NCBI GenBank assembly: GCA_963748545.1
Contig: CAVVJO010000036.1
Coordinates: 62,001-126,000, forward strand
Reading direction: 5' to 3'
DNA from: Roseiarcus sp963748545
GTDB taxonomy: Bacteria; Pseudomonadota; Alphaproteobacteria; Rhizobiales; Beijerinckiaceae
Length of the DNA: 64,000 nt
The notes beneath the pieces were generated by a model. That model had not been told where the DNA came from. It saw only the letters and a list, made by a program, of their open reading frames with translations, and searched no databases. A program made the translations under genes and the position numbers. Shown here piece after piece: positions 1-9,013 of the stretch (position 1 is the first letter of the stretch; each line of letters begins with the position of its first letter).

Positions 1-956
1 GCGATGATCAGGTCCATCGACACCCGCCCGACCAGGGGGCAGCGCCGCCCGGCGATCGCGACCTCGGCGCCGGGGCGCGCGTCGGTGGCGCCGGCGGCGC
101 GCGGCAGGCCGTCGGCATAGCCGGCGAGCAGGGTCGCAAGACGGGTCGGGCGCTTCGCCGTCCATTGGGCGTTGTAGCCGCAGCTCTCGCCGGTCTCGAT
201 CCAGCGCGTCTGCTGCACCGCGACGGTCAGGGTGACGGCCGGCCGCATGGGGTTCGGCCGGTCGGGCGTCGGATTGCCGCCGTAGAGGGCGTAGCCGGGA
301 CGGGCGAGATCGTGGATCGGGCGGGCGCTGAGGAACATCGCCGACGAATTGGCGAAGGAGGCGTCGAGATGCGGAAGCGCCCCGCGCGCCGCCGCGAAAC
401 GCTCGATCTGAAGGCGGTTCAGCGGATCGTCCGGAAGCTCCGACGAGACGAAATGGCTGATCAGGAGGTCGACGCCGCTGGCGCCGTGAGCGTCGATCGC
501 GCGCCTGAGCGTGTCGAGCGAAGGAAATCCGAGCCGGCGCATGCCGGTGTCGAGATGCAGCGCGGACGGCGGGGCTCGCCCTTTCTGGCCGGCGAAGGCC
601 GACCAGCGCTCGAGTTCTTCGGCGCCTCCGAGGACCGGCCTCAGGCGATGCGCGTGATAATCGGCTGGATCAGCGCCCGCCTCGAGACCGTTCAAAATGT
701 AGATCTCCGCGTCCGGCAGGAGGCGCCGCGCCGCGATCCCCTCGCCGAGATGGGCGACGAAGAAGGTTTTCGCGCCGGCGCCCCAGAGCGCGGGGGCCGC
801 CCGGTCGAGGCCGACGCCGTAGGCGTTCGCCTTGACCACGGCGGCGCATCGGGCAGGCGCGGCCAGCGCCGCAAGCGTGCGCCAGTTGTCGGCGAGCGCG
901 GCGAGATCGATGGTCAGAAGACCGGGCGCGCTGTCGGGAGGCGCAAAGGGGCTCAT
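1..956 (-). CDS. alr: Alanine racemase (C-terminus beyond window edge)
   Basis: PLP-dependent enzyme that interconverts L- and D-alanine for peptidoglycan synthesis in the cytoplasm. Read on the minus strand from ATG at 956, the frame stays open to base 1, so about 318 residues are present and the end lies outside the window. The PLP lysine motif VVKANAYG is at Lys42. Further family marks are LHLDTGMRRLG, the SHFVSSE segment, RPGYALYGG, the GYNAQW segment that should carry the catalytic tyrosine of the second half, GYADGLPR and GRVSMDL. The start overlaps the stop of the upstream acetyltransferase gene (ATGA), so the two are probably translationally coupled. Biosynthetic (alr) versus catabolic (dadX) use cannot be decided from sequence. 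Confidence 0.95.
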   Translation of the reverse strand, partial: MSPFAPPDSAPGLLTIDLAALADNWRTLAALAAPARCAAVVKANAYGVGLDRAAPALWGAGAKTFFVAHLGEGIAARRLLPDAEIYILNGLEAGADPADYHAHRLRPVLGGAEELERWSAFAGQKGRAPPSALHLDTGMRRLGFPSLDTLRRAIDAHGASGVDLLISHFVSSELPDDPLNRLQIERFAAARGALPHLDASFANSSAMFLSARPIHDLARPGYALYGGNPTPDRPNPMRPAVTLTVAVQQTRWIETGESCGYNAQWTAKRPTRLATLLAGYADGLPRAAGATDARPGAEVAIAGRRCPLVGRVSMDLII

Positions 957-1468
957 GGGAGTTGCTTCTCCAGCACCGCGACCGTCGGCGCGTCGAAACC
1001 CGCGTGGGCCTCGATGAAGAGGCGCCGAAAGCCCATGCGTTGAAACAGCCGCTCGTTTTCCGGCAACGCCAGCCGCACCCTGAGGCGCACGCGCGAAAGC
1101 CCGCGGGAGAGCGCCTCCGCTTCGCAGGCGGCGATCAGCCGGCGGCTCAGAGACCGTCCCCGCGCCTCGGGCAGCACGCTGACGCGGGCGACGAGCAGCG
1201 CCCCGTCGACCTCCTGCCACAGCGCAACGGCGATCGGCCGTCCGCTTTCGAAGGCGCCGAAGCCGCCGCCGGCGGCGATCTTGGCGGCAATCAACTCGCC
1301 CGTCTCCCGCAAGGCCGAGGACGGCGGCGTCGTCGCGCGGCTCTGCGCGGCGAAGGCGGTCCGGATGACGGAAGCCGCAGCCTCGGCGTCGGCGGAGGCG
1401 AGCGCGCGCACCATGGCGGCTCCGGCGGCGAGCGGCGATTGGGCTGGCGGGGCGGCGGCGGACGGCAT
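953..1468 (-). CDS. GNAT-family N-acetyltransferase
   Basis: A 171-residue protein with the GNAT fold pattern. The acetyl-CoA loop is in the region VSVLPEARGRSLSRRLI (about residues 96-112), followed by the helix EAEALSRGLSRVRLRV and the terminal segment NERLFQRMGFRRL. The substrate is unknown. Position before alr with an ATGA overlap suggests co-translation with alanine racemase, but a link to cell-wall metabolism is only an inference from context. The first roughly 18 residues are Ala/Pro rich, so an internal start such as Met19 is possible. Confidence 0.85.
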   Translation of the reverse strand: MPSAAAPPAQSPLAAGAAMVRALASADAEAAASVIRTAFAAQSRATTPPSSALRETGELIAAKIAAGGGFGAFESGRPIAVALWQEVDGALLVARVSVLPEARGRSLSRRLIAACEAEALSRGLSRVRLRVRLALPENERLFQRMGFRRLFIEAHAGFDAPTVAVLEKQLP

Positions 1469-1522
1469 GACGGGCGCCCTACACCCCGGCGGGCCCGAGC
1501 GGCAAGGGGCGCGAGGCCGGCG

Positions 1523-2725
1523 TCACTCCGCCGCAGCGAGAATTTCCGCCCACGCGGCGGGCGTCAACGCGTAGGGGCCGGTCGCGCCGGCATGGAATTT
1601 CCGCCACAGCGATGGACGGATCAGCAATGCCGCCAGCGCGACCGCGATAGGCGCAGCCGCGATCGGGTCGCCGGCGATCGGGGTCAACTCCTCGATCGAG
1701 CCGGCATAGTCGCCTCGGGCAAAGATGGCGGCGAGCGCTTCGCGCAGAACCGCGCCGCGCGCCTCGTGCCGCTCGGCGGCCCCGAGAATCGCAAGCAGCG
1801 TCTGGCGTGTGCGAATCCCGGCCCGCCCCGCCGCCCGCGCCGGCGGATCGCGCGCGACGTCGAGCATGGCGGAGACGAGGTCCACGCCGGCCGCCAGCGC
1901 GTTTGCCGGTTCGACCAGCCGGGGATTGACGTCGATGACGACAGGGCCGCCGTCGGCGACGATCGCATCCATCGAAAGCCCGCCATGCCAGTCGAGCGCC
2001 GCGACCAGCCGCGCCAGCATGTCGGCCAGCCCCGGAATGACAAGGCTCTCCTTCAGCGAAGCGCCGCCGCCGACGCCTTCGCGCAAGCGCCGGCAAGCGT
2101 GATGGGCGATCAGGCGGCCGCGATCGGCCACCGCCTGCACCATCGCGAGCGGCCCGGAGACCTGCCTCTGCACGATCAGGGGGGTCCGCCCGAGACCGAA
2201 CTCGCGCGCCATGGCCTCGAGCGCCTCCGCGCTCGTCGCGCGCCGCACGCCGGAACTCGCCGTGCTCACCGGTCTTTTGAGGAAGACGGGATAGGACGAG
2301 ACGGCGCGCAGGTCGTCTGGGCCCGTGACGACGAAGGTCTCCGGTTGCGGCGCGCCGATCGCCGTCAGGGTGCGAAACGCCGAGATCTTGTCCTGTACCC
2401 GCGCAAGGCTCGCAAAGGGCGGCGCGATGGTCGCGACGCGAAGGGTCTTCTGTCGCGCCGACAGAACGGCCACTTGTTCCTGCGTCGGAAACAGCAGATC
2501 AACCTTGCGTTCGTCCGCTATGCGCTCGGCGGCTGCGAGCCAGCCGAAGGGGTCGAGGCCGAAACGCGGGACGTCGTGAACTCTTGTCACGCGCCGGGTG
2601 AAGCGCGTCAGGCAAAAGCGCGAGGACGAGAGGATTTCGACCTCGTGTCCGAGCGATCCAAGTCGCGCCGCGACCTGACGAGAGGTGAGGCCAGACCCCT
2701 CAGAAAGCAAAATCCGCATGGCCAT
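1523..2725 (-). CDS. ATP-grasp domain protein (carboxylate-amine ligase-like)
   Basis: A 400-residue protein with an N-terminal Rossmann-like preATP-grasp region (starting MAMRILLSEG) and a central ATP-grasp fold. Visible elements are YPVFLKRPVSTASSGV (nucleotide-binding lysine strand), the hinge PLIVQRQVSG, and VVIDVNPRLVEP, which matches the metal-binding D-x-N-P-R motif. Such enzymes form amide or ester bonds through acyl-phosphate intermediates, but the substrate here cannot be named. It lies 54 bases upstream of the GNAT gene on the same strand and may be the first gene of a three-gene unit with GNAT and alr. The last 130 residues are Ala-rich without a recognised domain. Confidence 0.75.
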   Translation of the reverse strand: MAMRILLSEGSGLTSRQVAARLGSLGHEVEILSSSRFCLTRFTRRVTRVHDVPRFGLDPFGWLAAAERIADERKVDLLFPTQEQVAVLSARQKTLRVATIAPPFASLARVQDKISAFRTLTAIGAPQPETFVVTGPDDLRAVSSYPVFLKRPVSTASSGVRRATSAEALEAMAREFGLGRTPLIVQRQVSGPLAMVQAVADRGRLIAHHACRRLREGVGGGASLKESLVIPGLADMLARLVAALDWHGGLSMDAIVADGGPVVIDVNPRLVEPANALAAGVDLVSAMLDVARDPPARAAGRAGIRTRQTLLAILGAAERHEARGAVLREALAAIFARGDYAGSIEELTPIAGDPIAAAPIAVALAALLIRPSLWRKFHAGATGPYALTPAAWAEILAAAE

Positions 2726-2981
2726 CGCCGCCCGTGACGGGATGAAAAATTCCCCGGGCTAAAGTTAGTCTCTCGCGCGGAGGCCGGGAAGGGCCGGTTG
2801 CGATCGGCGCCACCGGGCCTGACGGCCGGTCGGCGCCCTCGGCGAGCGCTTAAGCGCGCCAGGGATGGACGAAGTTTAATCCGCCGTCCCCATGCGTTTC
2901 GCGCCTCGCGCCTCGCTTTCGCCGCGGTCGCTGGCCATTCGCCGTGACGCGCGGTAGATCGCAAGAAGCGGAGTCGAGTCC

Positions 2982-4847
2982 ATGACAGGCATGTTTTCGC
3001 GGAGAGCGGCTCTGAAGGCCGCCGGAGCCGCCGCGTTCGCGGTCGCGCTCCCGCGCCCGCTCGCGGCGTTGGCCGACGACGGGGTCGAAACCCACGGCCT
3101 GTCGTCGTTCGGCGATCTCGCCCTGCCCCCGGATTTCCCGCATTTTTCTTACGTCAATCCCAACGCGCCGACCGGCGGGCTGCTCTCGCTTCAGATCACC
3201 GGCACGAGCGGCAACCAGAGTTTCGACACCTTCGACACCCTCAACATCTACAGCTGGAAGGGCAACGGCGCGGCCGGCATGGGCGCGACCTTCGACACGC
3301 TGATGACCGCCAACGGCGACGAGCCCAATTCGGTCTACGGTCTGCTGGCCCAGTCGGTGCGCGTATCCGGCGACAAGCTCGACTACCGCTTCAAGCTGAG
3401 GCCGGAGGCGAAGTTCTTCGACGGCTCGCGCGTCACCGCGGCCGACGTCGCCTTCTCGCTCGCCATCCTCAAGGACAAGGGCCATCCCGTCTACGCGCAG
3501 CTCCTGAAGGAGGTCAATTCGGTCGCCGCCGAGGGCGACGACGTTGTCCACGTGCGCTTCGTCAAGGACCGCAGCCGCGATGCGCATCTGATCGTCGTCG
3601 GCATGCCGGTCTTTTCCGCGGCGTGGTGGAAGGACCGGGACTTCGCCGCCGCGACGCTCGACGCCCCGCTCGGCTCCGGCGCCTACAGGGTCAAGACCTT
3701 CGAACAGGGCCGGTTCATCGAATATGCGCGCGACCCCAATTATTGGGGCGCGAAGCTGCCGGTGAACCTCGGGCAGAACAATTTCGACGGGCTGCGGTTC
3801 GAATATTATCGCGAGCGCCAGGTGGCCTTCGAGGCTTTCAAGGCCGGCGCGATCAACTACCACGAGGAATACACCGCGCGCTTCTGGGCGACGGCCTACG
3901 ATTTCCCCGCGATCAAGGACGGGAAGGTCAAGAAGGAGACCCTCCACGACGGCGCGCCCTCGCGCACGCAAGGGTGGTATCTCAACACGCGGCGCGACCA
4001 GTTCAAGGACCCGCGCGTGCGCGAGGCGATCGGCCTCGCCTTCGACTTCGAATGGACCAACAAGAACATCATGTATTCGTCCTACAAGCGGGTGGTGTCG
4101 TTCTTTCCCAACAGCCCGATGGAGGCGAAGGGCAAGCCGGGGCCGGACGAACTTAAGCTGCTCGAGCCGTGGCGCGGCAAGCTGGCGGCTTCGGTGTTCG
4201 GCGAACCCTATACGCCGCCGGAAAGCGACGGCTCCGGCTTCGACCGCACGCTGCTCAAGCAGGCTTACGACTTGCTGATCGCCGCCGGCTGCCAGCGGGA
4301 CGGCGCCGTGATGAAGCTGCCCGGCGGCAAGCCGCTGACGATCGAATTTCTCGATTTCTCGAGCGCGCTTCAGCCGCACACCATGCCGTTCATCCAAAAT
4401 CTGGGGAAGCTCGGGATTCAGGCCAATATTCGCGTCGTGGACGCGGCCCAGTACAAGGCCCGCACCGACGCCTTCGACTACGATGTGGTCACGGCCGCGA
4501 ACGGCGGCTCGAGCACGCCCGGCGCCGATCTCAAGGTCGCTTTCACCTCGGAGGCCGCGGCGCGGCAGGGCTCGCGCAACCTCTCGGGCGTTTCCGACCC
4601 GGCAGTCGACGCGCTGGTCGAGACGATCGCGGACGCGAAATCGCGCGAGGAGCTCAACACCGCCTGTCGCGCGCTCGACCGCGTGCTGCGGGCGGGCCAT
4701 TATTGGGTGCCGATGTGGTACCGCGACATCGCCTGGGTCGCCTACTGGGACGCCTTCTCGCGGCCCGACCGGCAGCCGGTGCTGAGCACGGGGGCGCCCG
4801 GAACATGGTGGTGGGATGCGGACAAGGCGAAGGCGATCGGGCTCTAG
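2982..4847 (+). CDS. yejA: YejA-like oligopeptide ABC transporter substrate-binding protein
   Basis: Periplasmic family 5 solute-binding protein of 621 residues, probably delivering oligopeptides to the YejBEF permease encoded just downstream. The N-terminus carries a twin-arginine signal (SRRAALK at residues 6-12, hydrophobic stretch, ALA|DD cleavage near residue 31), so export by Tat is likely. The mature start matches the YejA type, with FPHFSYVNPNAPTGG, NSVYGLLAQS and the SGAYRV segment. In enterobacteria YejABEF imports microcin C and other peptides; substrate here is inferred. It heads the yejABEF-deoB-HIT run on the plus strand. Confidence 0.92.
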   Translation: MTGMFSRRAALKAAGAAAFAVALPRPLAALADDGVETHGLSSFGDLALPPDFPHFSYVNPNAPTGGLLSLQITGTSGNQSFDTFDTLNIYSWKGNGAAGMGATFDTLMTANGDEPNSVYGLLAQSVRVSGDKLDYRFKLRPEAKFFDGSRVTAADVAFSLAILKDKGHPVYAQLLKEVNSVAAEGDDVVHVRFVKDRSRDAHLIVVGMPVFSAAWWKDRDFAAATLDAPLGSGAYRVKTFEQGRFIEYARDPNYWGAKLPVNLGQNNFDGLRFEYYRERQVAFEAFKAGAINYHEEYTARFWATAYDFPAIKDGKVKKETLHDGAPSRTQGWYLNTRRDQFKDPRVREAIGLAFDFEWTNKNIMYSSYKRVVSFFPNSPMEAKGKPGPDELKLLEPWRGKLAASVFGEPYTPPESDGSGFDRTLLKQAYDLLIAAGCQRDGAVMKLPGGKPLTIEFLDFSSALQPHTMPFIQNLGKLGIQANIRVVDAAQYKARTDAFDYDVVTAANGGSSTPGADLKVAFTSEAAARQGSRNLSGVSDPAVDALVETIADAKSREELNTACRALDRVLRAGHYWVPMWYRDIAWVAYWDAFSRPDRQPVLSTGAPGTWWWDADKAKAIGL

Positions 4848-4853
4848 GGGAGA

Positions 4854-4950
4854 TTGGCGAATGGCGAATGGCGAGTTGCGAGTGATCGGCAGCGGGCGGC
4901 GAGCCACGTGTGGCCGGCCGCCATTCGCCATTCGCCATTCGCCATTCGCC
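4854..4950 (+). repeat. Inverted heptamer repeats (GGCGAAT / ATTCGCC) between yejA and yejB
   Basis: The left arm (4854-4874) has three tandem GGCGAAT-type units. The right arm (4919-4950) has four or more units of the reverse complement ATTCGCC, ending just before the yejB start. The arms can pair into a long hairpin in mRNA, with about 45 bases between them holding a further GC-rich palindrome around GCCACGTGTGGC. The position inside a transporter operon, just after the binding-protein gene, fits a role in mRNA stability or partial termination that lets yejA be made in excess; this is inference. Confidence 0.75.
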
Positions 4951-4956
4951 TAATCC

Positions 4957-6057
4957 ATGCTCGCCTACGTCGTCCGCCGCCTCCTCTTGATGATCCCGAC
5001 GATCCTCGGCATCATGGCGGTGTCGTTCGCCATCGTGCAGTTCGTGCCGGGCGGCCCGGTCGAGCGGGCGATCGCGCAGCTCCAGGGCGCCGATCAGAGT
5101 TCGACCGCGGGCTTCGGCGGAGGCGGCGGGCAGATCGGGGCGGCCGGATCGCAGGCGGTCGGCGACATCGCCTCGCGCTATCGCGGATCGCAGGGGCTCG
5201 ATCCGAAGTTCATCAAGGAGCTCGAGAAGCAATACGGCTTCGACAAGCCGGCGCTCGAGCGCTTCTGGATCCTGGTGCGCGACTACGCCACCTTCAACTT
5301 CGGCAAGAGCTACTACCGCGATACGCCGGTGCTGACCCTGATCGGCGAAAAGCTGCCGGTGTCGATCTCGCTCGGTCTGTGGATGACCTTCCTCTCCTAT
5401 GCGATCTCAATTCCTCTCGGCATCCGCAAGGCCGTGAAGGACGGCACGCGCTTCGACACCGCGACCTCGGCGATCGTGATCTTCGGCTACGCGATCCCGA
5501 ACTTTCTGTTCGCGGTGCTGCTGATCGTACTCTTTTGCGGCGGCTCGTTCTGGCAGATCTTTCCCTTGCGCGGCCTGACCTCGGACAATTTCGCCGAGCT
5601 CGATTGGCCTCACAAGGTTCTCGACTATCTCTGGCACATCACGCTGCCGGTGACGGCGCTCGTGCTCGGCTCGTTCGCCACGACGACGCTGCTCACCAAG
5701 AATTCGTTCCTGGACGAGATCAAGAAGGCTTACGTGCAGACCGCGCGGATGAAGGGGCTGTCCGAGCGGAGCGTCCTCTACGGGCACGTCTTCCGCAACG
5801 CGATGCTGATCGTGATCGCCGGCTTTCCCGGCGCCTTCCTCGCCGCCTTCTTCACCGGGTCGCTCCTGATCGAGCAGGTGTTCTCGCTCGACGGGCTCGG
5901 CTACCTCTCCTACAATTCGCTGATCCAGCGCGATTACCCGGTCGTGCTCGCCAACCTCTATATCTTCGCGCTCCTCGGTCTGGTGGTGAACCTGATCTCG
6001 GATCTCACCTACACCTGGATCGATCCGCGCATCGATTTCGAAACGCGCGAGGTGTAA
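4957..6057 (+). CDS. yejB: YejB-like ABC transporter permease
   Basis: Inner-membrane permease subunit of 366 residues for the YejABEF peptide importer. It starts with the typical MLAYVVRRLLLMIPTILGI first membrane segment. The C-terminal half carries the binding-protein-dependent transport fold with the EAA-type cytoplasmic loop (AYVQTARMKGLSERSV, near residues 258-275), which contacts the ATPase. Between the first segment and the conserved KQYGFDKP region is a Gly-rich stretch (about residues 45-70) likely to be a periplasmic loop. The stop is 3 bases before the yejE start, indicating an operon. Confidence 0.93.
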   Translation: MLAYVVRRLLLMIPTILGIMAVSFAIVQFVPGGPVERAIAQLQGADQSSTAGFGGGGGQIGAAGSQAVGDIASRYRGSQGLDPKFIKELEKQYGFDKPALERFWILVRDYATFNFGKSYYRDTPVLTLIGEKLPVSISLGLWMTFLSYAISIPLGIRKAVKDGTRFDTATSAIVIFGYAIPNFLFAVLLIVLFCGGSFWQIFPLRGLTSDNFAELDWPHKVLDYLWHITLPVTALVLGSFATTTLLTKNSFLDEIKKAYVQTARMKGLSERSVLYGHVFRNAMLIVIAGFPGAFLAAFFTGSLLIEQVFSLDGLGYLSYNSLIQRDYPVVLANLYIFALLGLVVNLISDLTYTWIDPRIDFETREV

Positions 6058-6060
6058 GGG

Positions 6061-7377
6061 GTGGATCCGCGCGAAAACCCTTCCTCCTCCCCCGAGCCGG
6101 CCGACACGCCGTCGGCGCTCGACGCCCTCGGTCAGGGCGGAGGCCAGTCGCTTCTTCCGTTTACCGACGAAGGCGGCGCCGCTCGACGCCCTGAAGAGCG
6201 CGCCTCTGTCCAAGCGATCGAGCCCGCGAAAAGGAGCGGCGACGGCGCCGCGGGGCGCCCGTGGCTCGCGCTTTCGCCGATGAACCGCCGGCGGCTCGAC
6301 AATTTCCGCCGCAATCGGCGCGGGGCGTGGTCGCTGGCGATCTTCCTGGTGCTGTTCGTCGCCTCGCTCGGGGCAGAATTCCTCTGCAACGACAAGCCGC
6401 TGATCGCCTCCTACAAGGGCCAGCTCCTCTTCCCCATCTTCGTCCATTATCCAGAGGACATGTTCGGCGGCTTCCAGGCCGTTACGGACTATCGCGACCC
6501 CTTCGTCGCCGACGAGATCAAGGCGCACGGCTGGATGATCTGGCCGCCGGTCCGGTTCGCCAATTCGACCACCATCCTCGATCCGCCGACGCCGCTTCCG
6601 ACGCCGCCGACCTGGCTCCTCACCGACGCGCAGTGCCGCGCCGCGCTCGAGAAGCAGAAGTCGTCGGACGCGGCGACCGTCCCGCGTCCATGCTCGAAGC
6701 TCGAGCCGCTATGGCTCGGCTCCGACCAGGACGGACACGACATCGTGGCGCGTCTGCTGTACGGATTCCGCATATCCGTGCTGTTCGGCCTCATCCTCGC
6801 CGGGATCTCCTCGGTGATCGGCGTCTTCGCCGGCGCGGTGCAAGGCTATTTCGGCGGCCTGCTCGACCTCATGATGCAAAGGGTGATCGAGATCTGGTCG
6901 TCGCTGCCGCACCTCTACATCCTGATCATCCTCTCGGCGATCCTGGCGCCGAGCTTCGTCGTGCTGCTCGTGATCCTGCTCCTGTTCTCGTGGGTGAGCC
7001 TCGTCCACGTGGTGCGCGCCGAGTTTTTGCGCGCGCGCAACTTCGAGTACGTGAACGCCGCCCGCGCGCTCGGGCTCTCCAACGCGAAGATCATCGTCAA
7101 GCATGTCCTGCCCAACGCGATGGTGGCGACGCTGACCTTCCTGCCGTTCATCATCAATTCGTCGATCAGCACGCTCACCTCGCTCGACTTCCTCGGCCTC
7201 GGCATGCCGCCGGGCTCGCCTTCGCTCGGCGAGCTTCTGCTGCAGGGCAAGTCCAATCTCTCCGCGCCGTGGATCGGCATCTCCGCCTTTGTGGTGATCG
7301 CGCTCCTGTTGTCGCTGCTGATCTTCATCGGCGAGGCGGTGCGCGACGCCTTCGACCCGCGAAAGACCTTTTCGTGA
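6061..7377 (+). CDS. yejE: YejE-like ABC transporter permease
   Basis: Second permease of the YejABEF importer. From GTG at 6061 it has 438 residues, longer than the usual about 340-380. The first about 70 residues are polar, Pro/Ser/Gly rich and look disordered, and the family-typical start is near MNRRRLDNFRRNRRGAW (ATG at 6283), so the true start could be internal. Downstream are a large periplasmic loop with the YPEDMFGG and PLWLGSDQDGHDI segments and the EAA loop YVNAARALGLSNAKIIVKH. The stop overlaps the GTG start of yejF (GTGA), which supports translational coupling. Confidence 0.92.
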   Translation: MDPRENPSSSPEPADTPSALDALGQGGGQSLLPFTDEGGAARRPEERASVQAIEPAKRSGDGAAGRPWLALSPMNRRRLDNFRRNRRGAWSLAIFLVLFVASLGAEFLCNDKPLIASYKGQLLFPIFVHYPEDMFGGFQAVTDYRDPFVADEIKAHGWMIWPPVRFANSTTILDPPTPLPTPPTWLLTDAQCRAALEKQKSSDAATVPRPCSKLEPLWLGSDQDGHDIVARLLYGFRISVLFGLILAGISSVIGVFAGAVQGYFGGLLDLMMQRVIEIWSSLPHLYILIILSAILAPSFVVLLVILLLFSWVSLVHVVRAEFLRARNFEYVNAARALGLSNAKIIVKHVLPNAMVATLTFLPFIINSSISTLTSLDFLGLGMPPGSPSLGELLLQGKSNLSAPWIGISAFVVIALLLSLLIFIGEAVRDAFDPRKTFS

Positions 7378-9006
7378 AAGCCGACCCGCCGCTGATCGAC
7401 GTGCGCGATCTCTCGATCGCCTTCGCCCAAGGCGGCGAACGCAAGACCGTAGTCGACCGCGTCTCGTTCCGGCTCGAGAAGGGCAAGGCGCTGGCGCTGG
7501 TCGGCGAGTTCGGGGTCGGGGAAGTCGGTGACCGCGCAGGCGCTGGTGCGCCTCTTGCCCCAGCCGGCGGCGAGCTACCCGACCGGCGAGATCTTTTTCC
7601 GCGGCCGCGACGTCTTGAAGATGACCGATGCGGAGCTTCGCACCATGCGCGGCGCCGCCGTCACGATGGTGTTCCAGGAGCCGATGACCTCGCTCAATCC
7701 GCTCCACACGATCGAGAAGCAGATCGGGGAGATCATCGCGCTGCACGAGGGCCGGGCGGCGGCGTCCAGAAAGCGTATCGTCGAACTTCTGAACGAGGTC
7801 GGCATCGCCGACCCTGCGGAACGGCTCGGCGCCTTTCCCCACCAGCTCTCGGGCGGCCAGCGCCAGCGCGTGATGATCGCCATGGCGCTCGCCAACCGGC
7901 CGGACTTGCTGATCGCCGACGAGCCGACCACCGCCCTCGACGTCACCGTGCAGGCGCAGATCCTGAAGCTGCTCAAGGACCTGCAGATGAAGCTCGGCAT
8001 GGCCATGCTGTTCATCACCCATGATCTCAACGTCGTGCGCCGCATCGCCGACGAGGTGATCGTGATGCAGCAGGGCGCAATCGTCGAGGCTGGGCGCATG
8101 GCGGAGGTGTTCGCCAATCCGCAGCACCCCTATACCCAGGCGCTGCTCGCGGCCGAGCCCAAGGGCGAGGCGCCGCCGGGCGACCGAAGCGCTCCGACCA
8201 TCGCCAGCGCCGAGGACCTGAAGGTCTGGTTCCCGATCAAGCGCGGGCTCTTCCGCCGCACCGTCGGATACGTGAAGGCGGTCGACGGCGTGAGTCTGGC
8301 CGTGCGCGAGGGCCAGACGGTTGGCGTCGTCGGCGAGTCGGGCTCCGGCAAGACGACGCTCGGCCACGCGATCCTGCGCCTCATCCGCTCCGAAGGGGCG
8401 ATCGCCTATTGCGGCCGGCCGATCCAGGGCTTCGACGCCAAGGCGATGCGGCCATTGCGGCGCGAGATGCAGGTCGTGTTTCAAGATCCCTTCGGTTCGC
8501 TGAGCCCCCGCATGTCGGTCGCCGAGATCGTCGAGGAGGGGCTGATCGCGCAGGGGACGAAGCTCAGCGCGGCCGAACGCCGGCGCGTTGCCGAACGCGC
8601 GCTCGCCGACACGGGGCTCGACACGTCTACGCTCGACCGCTATCCGCACGAGTTCTCCGGCGGCCAGCGCCAGCGCATCGCGATCGCCCGGGCCATGGCG
8701 CTCGACCCGAAATTCGTCGTGCTCGACGAGCCGACGTCCGCGCTCGACATGTCGATCCAGGCGCAGATTGTCGATCTGCTCCGGGATTTGCAGAAGCGGC
8801 GCAAGCTCGCCTATCTCTTCATCTCGCACGATCTCAAGGTGGTGCGGGCGCTGGCGAGCGAGATCATCGTCATGCGGCGCGGCAAGGTGGTCGAGAGCGG
8901 CGAGGCGAAGGCCGTGTTCGTTTCGCCCCAGACCGAGTATACTCGCGCCCTGTTCGCCGCGGCCTTCGCCAACGAGGCGACGCTGTCGGGCGTCGTCAGC
9001 CAGTGA
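7374..9006 (+). CDS. yejF: YejF-like dual-domain ABC ATPase, frameshifted in this sequence
   Basis: Cytoplasmic ATPase of the YejABEF importer with two ABC domains. GTG at 7374 opens the frame, but it shifts at 7509-7510. Removing one T there restores the first Walker A (GESGSGKSV) and joins to the long downstream frame for a protein of about 543 residues, the usual size. The first domain has the signature LSGGQRQRV and Walker B LLIADEPT; the second has GESGSGKT, FSGGQRQRI and VVLDEPTSALD. An extra base inside an essential P-loop suggests a consensus error, since the rest of the gene shows no decay. If real, the transporter would lose its first ATP site. Confidence 0.9.
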
Positions 9007-9013
9007 GGCGCCC

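Noticed and set aside
962..2737. A 590-codon plus-strand open frame
   Set aside because: It is antisense to the GNAT and ATP-grasp genes and has no recognisable motif.
4854..4950. Heptamer array as a CRISPR
   Set aside because: Units are 7 bases, have no spacers and no cas genes are near.
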